This document shows positions 34,280 to 43,166 of a stretch of DNA of 50,275 nucleotides, in pieces. Location of the stretch: contig NZ_JACJSJ010000059.1 in the NCBI RefSeq assembly GCF_014698115.1, positions 1 through 50,275 on the forward strand, written 5' to 3'. Positions within the stretch are counted from its first letter, which is position 1. Every line of letters starts with the position of its first letter. Source of the DNA: Nostoc sp. FACHB-973 (GTDB taxonomy: Bacteria; Cyanobacteriota; Cyanobacteriia; Cyanobacteriales; Nostocaceae). Both the position numbers and the translations under genes were made by a program. The notes beneath the pieces are model-generated. The model worked only from the letters and a program-made list of their open reading frames with translations, was not told the DNA's origin and ran no database searches.

Positions 34280-36046
34280 ATGCAATTAAGAGATTCTCTA
34301 CGCCGGACAAAAATCGTCGCTACTATTGGTCCCGCCACAAGCAGTCCTGAAATGCTCAAGGCGATTATTGAAGCGGGAGCAACGACACTGCGGCTAAACT
34401 TCTCCCACGGAACTCATGCAGATCATCAGCGTAATATTCGCTTAATTAGACAAACCGCTTTTGAACTAAATCAACCAGTGGCTATTCTGCAAGACTTGCA
34501 GGGGCCAAAAATTCGCTTGGGTAAGTTTGACAATGGAGCTATAGTTGTAGCAAAAGGCGATCGCTTCACTTTGACAAATCGTCCGGTTGTAGGCACACAG
34601 GAAATTAGCTGCGTCACCTATGATTATTTAGCCCAAGAAGTCCCGGTTGGTGCAAAAATTCTCCTCGATGATGGACGAGTAGAAATGGTAGTAGAGGAAA
34701 TTAACCGTGACAAAGGTGATTTGCACTGTCGCATTACTGTGGCTGGCAAACTTTCTAATAATAAAGGTGTAAACTTTCCCGGAGTTTACTTGTCAATTAA
34801 GGCAATGACCGACAAAGACCGAGAGGATCTGATGTTCGGTCTAGATCAGGGTGTAGATTGGGTAGCACTTTCCTTTGTCCGCAATCCCCAGGATTTAATC
34901 GAAATTAAAGAGCTAATTTCCAGTACAGGCAAGCAAGTGCCAGTGGTTGCCAAAATTGAAAAACACGAGGCCATTGAACAAATGGAAGCGGTTTTGGCTT
35001 TGTGTGATGGCGTGATGGTTGCCAGAGGCGATTTAGGCGTGGAACTCCCAGCTGAAGATGTCCCCGTACTGCAAAAGCGGCTGATTGCTACAGCAAACCG
35101 TTTAGGGATTCCCATCATTACTGCCACTCAGATGTTAGACAGTATGGTGAGCAATCCACGTCCCACTCGTGCCGAAGTGTCAGATGTGGCAAACGCGATT
35201 TTAGATGGCACAGATGCGGTAATGCTTTCCAATGAAACTGCTGTAGGTAATTACCCAGTAGAAGCAGTAGCGACAATGGCACGCATTGCCGAACGTATCG
35301 AACAGGAGGAGGCGCAGTCAACAGTACGTCAGCTAAGAGATACCAGACGTTCGATTCCCAATGCTATTAGTCAAGCTGTGAGTCAAATTGCAGAGCAACT
35401 GGGAGCAGCAGCAATTATGACTCTGACGCAAACTGGCGCAACAGCTCGCAATGTCTCGAAATTTCGTCCCCATACACCGATTTTAGCAGTAACACCCCAT
35501 GTGAACGTAGCGCGACAACTACAGATGGTATGGGGAGTAAAACCGCTGCTAGTATTGGGATTACCTTCCACAGGTCAAACCTTTCAAGCTGCAATCAACG
35601 TGGCTCAGGAACTGAAGTTACTGTCTGAGGGAGATTTAGTAGTGATGACTGCTGGGACACTCCAGGGCATTTCAGGCTCCACAGATTTGATTAAAGTTGA
35701 AGTGGTAACGGCAATATTAGGTCACGGAATAGGACTGGGACAAGGTTCAGTCAGTGGTCGCGCACGAGTAGCGAATACTAGCATGGATGTGAGTAACTTT
35801 AATCCCGGAGATATTCTAGTTGCTTCCCGCACAAATGCCGATTTTGTTGAGGCAATTCGCAAAGCTGCTGGTATTATTACGGAAGATGAAAGTCTGACAA
35901 GTCACGCAGCAGTAATTGGGATGCGTCTCGGTGTGCCAGTGATTGTCGGCGTGAAGCAGGCAACGCAAGTAATTCGAGACGGGGCAATTATAACGCTGGA
36001 TTTACAACGAGGTTTGATCTACTCTGGGGCGGTGAAAACGTCGTAG
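34280..36046 (+). CDS. pyk: Pyruvate kinase with C-terminal PEP-utilizing domain
   Basis: 588 aa. Makes ATP and pyruvate from phosphoenolpyruvate and ADP in glycolysis. The N-terminal barrel has RRTKIVATIGPATSS, LRLNFSHG, VAKIEKHEAIEQM, VMVARGDLGVELP and ITATQMLDSM (catalytic and metal-binding segments all intact). The regulatory domain follows. The C-terminal 100 residues are a PEP-utilizing enzyme mobile domain (GDILVASRTNADFVEAIRKA, ITEDESLTSHAAVIGMRLGVP), the longer form found in cyanobacteria and some Bacillus relatives. Confidence 0.96.
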   Translation: MQLRDSLRRTKIVATIGPATSSPEMLKAIIEAGATTLRLNFSHGTHADHQRNIRLIRQTAFELNQPVAILQDLQGPKIRLGKFDNGAIVVAKGDRFTLTNRPVVGTQEISCVTYDYLAQEVPVGAKILLDDGRVEMVVEEINRDKGDLHCRITVAGKLSNNKGVNFPGVYLSIKAMTDKDREDLMFGLDQGVDWVALSFVRNPQDLIEIKELISSTGKQVPVVAKIEKHEAIEQMEAVLALCDGVMVARGDLGVELPAEDVPVLQKRLIATANRLGIPIITATQMLDSMVSNPRPTRAEVSDVANAILDGTDAVMLSNETAVGNYPVEAVATMARIAERIEQEEAQSTVRQLRDTRRSIPNAISQAVSQIAEQLGAAAIMTLTQTGATARNVSKFRPHTPILAVTPHVNVARQLQMVWGVKPLLVLGLPSTGQTFQAAINVAQELKLLSEGDLVVMTAGTLQGISGSTDLIKVEVVTAILGHGIGLGQGSVSGRARVANTSMDVSNFNPGDILVASRTNADFVEAIRKAAGIITEDESLTSHAAVIGMRLGVPVIVGVKQATQVIRDGAIITLDLQRGLIYSGAVKTS

Positions 36047-36089
36047 GAGGGAGTGGGGACAGGGGATTGGTTATTATTAATTCTTATCC

Positions 36090-36175
36090 ATCACTCCCTC
36101 ATCTCCCTCATCTCCCTCATCTCCCTTATCTCCCTTATCTTCCCCTCCCCACTCCCCACTCCCCACTCCCCAATC
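36090..36175. repeat. CTCATCTCC nonamers and CCCCACT heptamers between pyk and the M61 peptidase
   Basis: Three to five imperfect 9-base units followed by four CCCCACT/CCCCAAT units in the convergent gap. Same repeat words as 28693-28815. Confidence 0.8.
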
Positions 36176-36178
36176 CCT

Positions 36179-37963
36179 TTACCTAACAGTTGCGATCGCT
36201 ACCCCAAGCCATCCGGCAAAGTTTTGCTGCTGTGTAGAGTCAGGAGAATCAACAGGTTTTACTTGATATCGAGTGGGATTTGGTGATGCTAGGGTAATGG
36301 AATAAGTACGTAGTTCGTCTTGGTGGAAAAGTGTGACCTCAATTTTATCGTTTGGTTGGTAATCTTTGAGGCGATCGCTTAACCCACTCCCCATTACCTT
36401 AATCCCATCAATTGCTAGTAACTCATCACCTGCATCAATTCCCCCTGCTTGTGCAGGTGAACCCGCTTCCACAAATTTAATCATTTCCCGCCCATTCTCG
36501 GTATTTGTTCTCACACCAAAGTAAGGTTCTTCTTGCTGTTCAGCTACTAACTGTAAGCCAAAGGGTTCTAAATACTGATTAAATGGTAAATCCTCAGTAG
36601 TATGAAGGTAGCGGCCAAAGAAATCAGTCAAATCGATTCCTGCCACAGATTCTATAACTTGTTGTAACTGTTCTGAAGTGTAGCCAATTTCAGCTTCTCC
36701 AAATTGCTGCCACATTTTCAGCATCACGTCATCGAGGGAAAGCTGATTGCCGTGAGTTGAGCGAATCAGTAAATCCAGCAATAACGATATCATTTCCCCC
36801 TTTAAATAATAGGAAATTTGGGAATTACCACTATTGGCATCTGGACGATAGAGTTTAATCCAAGCATCAAAACTCGACTCGGAAACTGGTTGTACTTTCC
36901 GCCCCGGTGTGCTTTCATATCTGGTAATTTCCTTACCCAAATGATTCAAATAGGACTTAGCATCATAAATTCCTGCCCGCAAAGGAATTAATAAGTCGTA
37001 ATAACTAGTAGTCCCCTCGCAAAACCACAAGCATGGTGTGTAATTTTCTTGGTCATAATCAAAAACCTCCAATGCTTTTGGGCGAATTCGCTTCACATTC
37101 CACAAGTGAAAGAACTCGTGTGCTACTAATTGCAGAAAGCGATCGTACTTTTCTGGAACACGAAACCCAAAACGCTGGTAAATTAAGGAGCAAGAGTCTT
37201 TATGCTCCAAACCGCCAAAAGCTTGGCTAAATAAATGTAACAAAAACACATATCGTTCATACGGCAAACCGCCGAACATTTGCGCTTCTACCCGAATAAT
37301 TTTTTGGATATCAGCAATCATCTCTTGGACTTGATAATTACCTTGCCCCCAAATTGCCAATTCATGGGGTTTTCCCAAAACCTCAAATTGATACAATTGG
37401 TGGCGACCAATCTCAAATGGACTATCAACAAGAGTATCAAAATCACTAGCCAAGAAAGTATTTGTTTCTTCACCAACAGGAGGTAAGGCAGTAGTTACCT
37501 GCCATTCTGGGTGTGCTGGTACGATAGTGACGCGAATCGGTTGTTTCTCCCAGCCAGATACCCTAAAAAATAGTGCCGCACCGTTGAAATAACCGTGGGT
37601 AGCATCCAAGTGATTTGTCCGTACCGATAGCTCATTAGCAAAAATACGGTAACGTACAGTTAATTCGGAAACACCTATTTTATCTATCTGCCAGTGATTT
37701 TTACTGATTTTCTGCCAAGGCAAAGGCTTATCCTCTGCAAAAGCCACAAAATCCTGTAAGTTCTTGGCGTATTCACGAACTAAGTAGGAGCCAGGAGTCC
37801 ATACTGGCAGTTTTAAATCGAGAATTGGCCAGGGATAATCTACAAGGCGTAAAGTCACTTCAAACAGATGGGTTTCTGGTTGGGACATTGCCACCAGGTA
37901 ATGAATCTTTGGCGCAGTTTCCTGGATGTAGGAGTTGGGGCGAGATGCAGTTGCTTCAGTCAT
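36179..37963 (-). CDS. M61 family metallopeptidase with PDZ domain
   Basis: 594 aa. Family M61 (glycyl aminopeptidase type) proteins carry an N-terminal beta domain, a gluzincin-like catalytic domain and a C-terminal PDZ domain. The zinc motif HEFFHLWNVKRIRP is at about 282-295 with H282/E283/H286, and the downstream glutamate block WFCEGTTSYYDLLI supplies the third ligand. The PDZ domain is near residues 490-570 (FVEAGSPAQAGGIDAGDELLAIDGIKV). No signal peptide is visible, so it may be cytoplasmic. Length is usual for bacterial M61 members. Confidence 0.9.
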   Translation of the reverse strand: MTEATASRPNSYIQETAPKIHYLVAMSQPETHLFEVTLRLVDYPWPILDLKLPVWTPGSYLVREYAKNLQDFVAFAEDKPLPWQKISKNHWQIDKIGVSELTVRYRIFANELSVRTNHLDATHGYFNGAALFFRVSGWEKQPIRVTIVPAHPEWQVTTALPPVGEETNTFLASDFDTLVDSPFEIGRHQLYQFEVLGKPHELAIWGQGNYQVQEMIADIQKIIRVEAQMFGGLPYERYVFLLHLFSQAFGGLEHKDSCSLIYQRFGFRVPEKYDRFLQLVAHEFFHLWNVKRIRPKALEVFDYDQENYTPCLWFCEGTTSYYDLLIPLRAGIYDAKSYLNHLGKEITRYESTPGRKVQPVSESSFDAWIKLYRPDANSGNSQISYYLKGEMISLLLDLLIRSTHGNQLSLDDVMLKMWQQFGEAEIGYTSEQLQQVIESVAGIDLTDFFGRYLHTTEDLPFNQYLEPFGLQLVAEQQEEPYFGVRTNTENGREMIKFVEAGSPAQAGGIDAGDELLAIDGIKVMGSGLSDRLKDYQPNDKIEVTLFHQDELRTYSITLASPNPTRYQVKPVDSPDSTQQQNFAGWLGVAIATVR

Positions 37964-38179
37964 CTTGTGTGCTGAGTTAATAGCCGATACTTAATGAGAT
38001 TACTAATTTGTCCCATCATGATAAGTTTATTTTTTAGCTTTTGACTTCTATTTGCAGGGGCTGGTCAAAACCAAGTTTATCCACACAAAAGCCAATATTT
38101 ATAAGGTTCGTCCTTAATTCTCAAAAAAAACGAGGTTCTAGCTGTAAAGATTCAGCAAGATTTTGTCAAGTATGCGTTA

Positions 38180-38250
38180 AGCGGGCGGCGGGAATCGAAC
38201 CCGCATTAATAGCTTGGAAGGCTATAGTTTTACCACTAAACTACGCCCGC
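38180..38250 (-). tRNA. tRNA-Gly (UCC anticodon)
   Basis: On the minus strand a full 71-nt cloverleaf can be drawn: acceptor GCGGGCG/CGCCCGC, T arm GCGGG-TTCGATT-CCCGC, anticodon stem ATAGC/GCTAT with loop CTTCCAA (anticodon TCC at 38216-38218), D arm with AGTGGTAA. The discriminator is U, usual for bacterial tRNA-Gly. The CCA end is not encoded. Confidence 0.96.
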
Positions 38251-38300
38251 AAATGTCCAACTTTTTAATTATAACACAGCTATTAAGAAAATTCAAACAT

Positions 38301-39476
38301 TTAGTTAGAATTGGCAGACTGAATTTTGATCCAGACATACAGATAGCTCAAATCGGGTTTTGTGCCATCGTTATTCTGGGCAGGAAGAAACTTTTCAGTT
38401 TTGAAAATTTGGTTAAGGACTTGCTCATATGTGCTTTTTTCGCTTTCGAGTGTTGCTGGTTGTATTTCTAAAACTGCGGCTTGTTGAAAGTTGCCATTGC
38501 CATCGATGACTAAGCTAGCCAAGAGTTGTGCTGGCTTAAGTCCAATATTTTGGGGAAGAAAACTAGAGTCAAATTGTTTTGTGTTGCTACCCTGATATAC
38601 AGCGATCGCATCTGGCAAACCATCATATCTAACTTTCCCTGATTTTATCAAGTTACTTACTTGATCTCTAAGTAAAGGAGCTACTATGGCGATCGATGCT
38701 CCCTGAGTCGAAGTTGGTGGAGTTTCCCTGGGTGGAGTTGGTGGAGTTTCCCTGGGTGGAGTTGGCGGGGTTTCCCTGGGTGGAGTTGGCGGAGTTTGTC
38801 CCGTGGGCGTTGGCGGAGTTTCTCTGGGTGGAGTTGGCGGAGTTTGTCCTGTGGGTGTTGGTGGAATTTCCCTGGGTGGAGTTGGCGGAGTTTCCCTGGG
38901 TGGAGCTGGCGGAGTTTGCTTAACTGGTGGAGTTGATGGAAGGCCTGATGGTAGTGGCGTTCCTTGTCCGAATTTTAAATCTTGACGGCGGTTCCAAGGA
39001 AGCTTACCCACTGGAACTGTAGGCGTAGATGTCGCTGTGGGTGTAGGTATCGGCTTGGAAACTTTTTGTTGACGGAAGCGCTGATTATTACTTTGAGAAG
39101 CGTCAGTTTTACTTTTTGGCTGGAGGTTATCAGTGGAATTTATTGTAGGAGAATCTTGATTTTTTGCCGTAGTTCGTGCTGCTATCGTCTTTTGAGTTGA
39201 GGATAATCGCTTTGGTGAAACTGTCTTAGCTGTTGATTGTGATTTGCTTGTTGATTTTCTTGGAGGAGCAATGTCTATCAATTCAACGGGTATAGCCGAT
39301 TGACTTTCTTGAGGAAACCACAGACTAAACGTATTTGATGAGCGCATCAGCCAGAACACCAACAAGTGCAGAGAGACTGAACCGATAGCAACACAAATCC
39401 ACAAACCCGGTGGATCGGTGTGTCGCCTCCAGACTTTGGCTGGAATTGGAGTTTTGTCTGCAACCGATGGTTCCAT
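38301..39476 (-). CDS. TonB-like proline-rich envelope protein
   Basis: 391 aa. One membrane helix near the N-terminus (about 26-45), then a basic/Ser-rich linker, then a Pro-rich array (about 185-258) of 8-aa units such as TPPRETPP, TPPREIPP and TPTGQTPP encoded by about nine 24-bp DNA repeats (38708-38925). The C-terminal 110 residues (LRDQVSNLIKSGKVRYDGL, LQASLVI-like, KTEKFLPAQ) resemble a TonB C-terminal domain. This suggests a periplasm-spanning protein linking the inner membrane to an outer membrane partner. No ExbB or ExbD gene is adjacent. Gene family assignment is moderate. Confidence 0.7.
   Translation of the reverse strand: MEPSVADKTPIPAKVWRRHTDPPGLWICVAIGSVSLHLLVFWLMRSSNTFSLWFPQESQSAIPVELIDIAPPRKSTSKSQSTAKTVSPKRLSSTQKTIAARTTAKNQDSPTINSTDNLQPKSKTDASQSNNQRFRQQKVSKPIPTPTATSTPTVPVGKLPWNRRQDLKFGQGTPLPSGLPSTPPVKQTPPAPPRETPPTPPREIPPTPTGQTPPTPPRETPPTPTGQTPPTPPRETPPTPPRETPPTPPRETPPTSTQGASIAIVAPLLRDQVSNLIKSGKVRYDGLPDAIAVYQGSNTKQFDSSFLPQNIGLKPAQLLASLVIDGNGNFQQAAVLEIQPATLESEKSTYEQVLNQIFKTEKFLPAQNNDGTKPDLSYLYVWIKIQSANSN
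38708..38925. repeat. 24-bp coding tandem repeats in the TonB-like gene
   Basis: About nine imperfect copies of GGAGTTGGCGGAGTTTCCCT-GGGT. They encode the Pro-rich region on the minus strand and keep several other frames open, which creates plus-strand false genes. Confidence 0.85.
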
Positions 39477-39575
39477 ATTATCTTTGAAACTGGATCTGAT
39501 TAGGCACTTTTACTAGTTGGTATGCTTTAACCAGTTATCAGTGTTCACTCCTTGATTTAAAATCCAGTATCAATT

Positions 39576-42500
39576 TTAGCGATTAACCATTACCTCTGGT
39601 GTAACAGCGAAGGTCAGAACTGTCTCATCTACTCCTTTAAGTTCTAGGGGACTACCTTTAGTAATTTCTTCTTCTTGCAAATAATCTGCCACGGCAGCAG
39701 AAACCAAGATGGTACCGGGAACAGCAGCAGATTGCAACCTAGCAGCAATATTCACACTCGGACCAATAGCAGTATAATCAGCACGTTCAGCGCTGCCAAA
39801 CATCCCCACAACTGCTGTACCTTGGTGAATACCACAGCGAAACTGAACGCCAGTTTGTCTGTCACCATCAAATACACCTTGTTCTCGCCAACGCTGGTTT
39901 AATTGCTCCAGAGAGCGGTGCATTCCTCTTGCTGTATTTATGGCACGACGTACCTGTTCGTTGGGAGTTAGTTCTTCAGGCGCTCCGTATAAAGCTAAGA
40001 TAGCGTCTCCCATAAATTTATCTACAGTGCCGCCATTAGCAAATACAACTTTGGTCATAGCTTCTAAATATTCATTGAGCAACTCTGCTACTCGCCGGGA
40101 TCTGAGGGTATTTGCTAGCTGTGTAAAACCCACAATGTCACTAAACAAAACTGTAATTAAGCGTGGTTCTGGGCGCAAATCTAATGCCAAATCCCCAGCA
40201 GCAGCTTTTTGCACCAATACAGCCGGCAAAAAGCGCTTTAGTACGGATTCTGTGAGATAAGTATTTAACTCCAGGATTCGTCTTTCATTTTCTTTCAGTG
40301 CCAAAAGATTGCGAACTTCCGCTAAAAGTTCCCGGTCATTGAATGGTTTTGCTAAATAAGCATCAGCACCATGTTCTGTACCTTCGATGCGGGTTTCTTC
40401 GTCAACTTTCGCTGTCAGCAAAATGATTGGTATTCCTTTCAACTTCTCCTCGCTACGGATCATCTGAATCATCTCAAGTCCGCTGACCAAGGGCATCATT
40501 AAGTCAGTAAGAATCAAGCTGGGTGTAATTTCCTTAGCTATGCGATAACCCTCATAACCATTACGAGATGTCTGTACTTGATAGCCATTGCGACGCAGTA
40601 TATCAGATACATAAGTTCGCAAATCGGGGTTGTCGTCCACAACTAAAATCGAGTGCCCAGTGACCACTAGTGACTCCTGAGTGTCAAAAGTAGGTGATAA
40701 GTTTTTTGTAATATCTTCAATATTATCTGCTGTTTGATCTAGCAGTTCTAAATCAGCCAATTCTACGCTAGCGCGGCTTGTGTTTAGTTCGACAGGAGTT
40801 TCCAGCACTTGCTGTGTGGGTAAGTGAGCAGTACCAGTAACGAGCCATAATCTAAAGATGGTACCTTCACCGTAAACTGATTCCACACTGACTTGACCAC
40901 CATGTAATTCTACTAATTCTTTAACTAAAGCCAGACCCAAACCACTACCTTCATAGGAACGGTTTGCTGAACCTTCAGCTTGGCGGAAGCGCTCAAATAA
41001 ATGGGGAATTTGTTCTTTAACAATGCCAATTCCAGTGTCTTGTACTTCCAAGATGCAACGGTAATTTTCAGATCTTAGTCTGACATTGATTGTCCCACCT
41101 TCGGGAGTAAACTTCATGGCATTTGACAGCAGGTTGTAAAGCACCTTGTCAAATTTTTCCATGTCCAAGTATACCGTAGAAGATTCATCTAACTGGGTGG
41201 TCAGATGCAGTCCCTTTTTCTCGCAGTAGGGGCGAAAAGACTCAACAATTTGGCTGACAAATTCGACTAAATCGCAGGGGCGAAAACTAGGTTGCATTCT
41301 TCCTGCATCCAGGCGTTGTAAATCTAGCAGTTGATTTACCAGTCGCAGGAGACGGCGGGAGTTACGTAAAGCGATCGCACTTTGGGAATAAGATAATCCC
41401 TCACCAGCCGCCACAGCCGATTCTAAAGGCCCCTGAATCAAGGTAATAGGAGTACGAAACTCATGGGAAATATTTTGGAAAAATTCTGTTTTTTGTTTGT
41501 CTAATTCCAGTAAGCGTTCAGCTTGTTGGCGAGTTTTTTCATATAGGCGTGACTGCTGCACAGCGATCGCTGCTTGAGCGGCTACTGCTTTAGCTAGATC
41601 GATATCAGATGACATCCACTGCCGTGTTTTACTACTTTGACATAAAGTAATACTACCGATACATTTGCCATCAGCCAACAATGGCACGACCATTAGCGAT
41701 CGCGCTGGCATTTTCAAAGACAAATCAAAACCCCGTATTTCTCTTAGAGAATGGTTTACATTACCAATTACTACTGGTTCATGTGTCTGTAAAATCTCTT
41801 GTAAGATTGGATTCTCTTGTATAGACGTTTGAGAATAGGGTAATTTCTGAGTTAAAACGTGATTATTGTTACTTATATTTTGCTCTGTGAGTGGCATTCG
41901 GAAATTTTCAGGATGTTGAAAACTGTTATACAAGCCCACAGACTGGACAAACTCATCTTCCTCTGTCCACAGAGATAGGACACAGCCATCAACTTGTAAA
42001 GCTTGTCCTAGTTGCTGGGTAATAGCCGCAAAAATATCTTCAGGATCTAAGCTAGAGCGAATCGCGCTAGTAATCGTATTAATCAAACTCTCTCGCTTAG
42101 CAAGGGCACGTACTTGTTCGTAAGCATAAGCTTGAGACAAAGCTAAGGCTGCCTGATCCGCCACCATCAACACCAGCTGCACCTCATCATCCCCCCAGAA
42201 ACGGGGCAGAGAACACTGGTGCAGTGCCAAGACTGCCATTAGTTCCTGTTGACAGATCAGTGGCACAACTAAACTAGAACAAATGTTAGCAGCAGCAAAA
42301 GCTTCCTCACGTTGACGCAGTTCGGGAGTACTACCATGAATACGCTCATCATCTATCACATCATGAATTACTTGGACTTCGCGGGTTTCCCAAACCGTGT
42401 GAGCCAGCAAGGAAGAGGGAGGGATGGGGAGAGGAGGAGATGAGGGGACGACAAGAGAAAAATTGATCTCCGTGTGTCCGTGTCCCCCGAAGTTGAGAGC

Positions 42501-43166
42501 GCCGGAAGTCGGCGCTGTGACTTCTCTCTCTGTCACCGTGTCCCCATGTCCTTTTTCTTCCAGAGGCTTTTGATAGATAAATCCTTTATCTGCCAACTGT
42601 TCATCTTGGAAGGGACGCAACAGACAGACATCCACCTCCAACATCTGACCCACTGAATCTACAATTGCCTGCAAAATTTGCCGATAGTCTAATGCACTAC
42701 GAATCGTATTTGTGACCGTATTCAGCAGCGATTCTCGCCGGAGTGTACGGGTAAGTTCCCGCGTGCGGGCTTTGAGAACATTGTGGGTATCTAAAGCTTG
42801 GCGTACAACTCCTTTAAGTTCCTCTGCTTCCCACGGTTTGGTGACATATTTGAAAACCTTACCAGCGTTGATGGCTTCCACCAAGTCTTCGACATCGGTG
42901 TAGCCAGTTAAAATAATCCGGATAATATCTGGGTATTGAGTTGCTGTCAGGCTCAAAAATTCTGTACCGCTCATCATCGGCATCCGCTGGTCGGAGATGA
43001 TCACTGCGACCTCTCCCTCTTGAGCCAGCAAATCGAGTGCCGCAGGACCAGAGGTTGCTCTTAGCACCTTATAGTCCCGATAGAAAGTGCGGTAGAGCAA
43101 GTCAAGGTTGTCTGGTTCATCATCGACAACCAAAATTTTAGGCTTACTGTTTGCTTGGGATTTCAT
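39576..43166 (-). CDS. Hybrid sensor kinase with two receivers, two GAF domains and a class III adenylate cyclase
   Basis: 1196 aa, soluble. Domain order: receiver (D59 in IISDQRMP), GAF 1 (about 150-345), GAF 2 (about 365-540), HisKA with H568 (NISHEFRTP), HATPase (NLLSNAMKFTPEGG, DTGIGI, GLGLALVKEL), second receiver with D888 (LILTDLMMP), and a class III cyclase domain with metal ligands D1010 (FSDIVGFT) and D1054 (FMGDAI), Lys at about 1050 and Thr in DYTAIGPSVN. Lys plus Thr fit an adenylate cyclase rather than guanylate. So one protein links phosphorelay sensing to cAMP. Residues about 203-253 are translated from a dispersed repeat inserted in GAF 1. The partner and signal are unknown. 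Confidence 0.9.
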   Translation of the reverse strand: MKSQANSKPKILVVDDEPDNLDLLYRTFYRDYKVLRATSGPAALDLLAQEGEVAVIISDQRMPMMSGTEFLSLTATQYPDIIRIILTGYTDVEDLVEAINAGKVFKYVTKPWEAEELKGVVRQALDTHNVLKARTRELTRTLRRESLLNTVTNTIRSALDYRQILQAIVDSVGQMLEVDVCLLRPFQDEQLADKGFIYQKPLEEKGHGDTVTEREVTAPTSGALNFGGHGHTEINFSLVVPSSPPLPIPPSSLLAHTVWETREVQVIHDVIDDERIHGSTPELRQREEAFAAANICSSLVVPLICQQELMAVLALHQCSLPRFWGDDEVQLVLMVADQAALALSQAYAYEQVRALAKRESLINTITSAIRSSLDPEDIFAAITQQLGQALQVDGCVLSLWTEEDEFVQSVGLYNSFQHPENFRMPLTEQNISNNNHVLTQKLPYSQTSIQENPILQEILQTHEPVVIGNVNHSLREIRGFDLSLKMPARSLMVVPLLADGKCIGSITLCQSSKTRQWMSSDIDLAKAVAAQAAIAVQQSRLYEKTRQQAERLLELDKQKTEFFQNISHEFRTPITLIQGPLESAVAAGEGLSYSQSAIALRNSRRLLRLVNQLLDLQRLDAGRMQPSFRPCDLVEFVSQIVESFRPYCEKKGLHLTTQLDESSTVYLDMEKFDKVLYNLLSNAMKFTPEGGTINVRLRSENYRCILEVQDTGIGIVKEQIPHLFERFRQAEGSANRSYEGSGLGLALVKELVELHGGQVSVESVYGEGTIFRLWLVTGTAHLPTQQVLETPVELNTSRASVELADLELLDQTADNIEDITKNLSPTFDTQESLVVTGHSILVVDDNPDLRTYVSDILRRNGYQVQTSRNGYEGYRIAKEITPSLILTDLMMPLVSGLEMIQMIRSEEKLKGIPIILLTAKVDEETRIEGTEHGADAYLAKPFNDRELLAEVRNLLALKENERRILELNTYLTESVLKRFLPAVLVQKAAAGDLALDLRPEPRLITVLFSDIVGFTQLANTLRSRRVAELLNEYLEAMTKVVFANGGTVDKFMGDAILALYGAPEELTPNEQVRRAINTARGMHRSLEQLNQRWREQGVFDGDRQTGVQFRCGIHQGTAVVGMFGSAERADYTAIGPSVNIAARLQSAAVPGTILVSAAVADYLQEEEITKGSPLELKGVDETVLTFAVTPEVMVNR
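42410..42560. repeat. Dispersed repeat inserted in frame in the kinase/cyclase gene
   Basis: About 150 bases with words also found at 15519-15600 (GACACGG, GAGAGAAGTC, AGCGCC, CTTCCGG) and a purine-rich flank like other intergenic repeats. A small hairpin (AGCGCC...GGCGCT, about 42499-42517) lies inside. It is translated as low-complexity sequence (HGDTVTEREVTAPTSGALNF and a Pro/Ser-rich end). Confidence 0.7.

Noticed and set aside
38696..38985. Plus-strand EFPWVELAEF-type repeat proteins
   Set aside because: Antisense shadows of the 24-bp Pro-rich repeats in the TonB-like gene, which has a complete domain structure on the minus strand.
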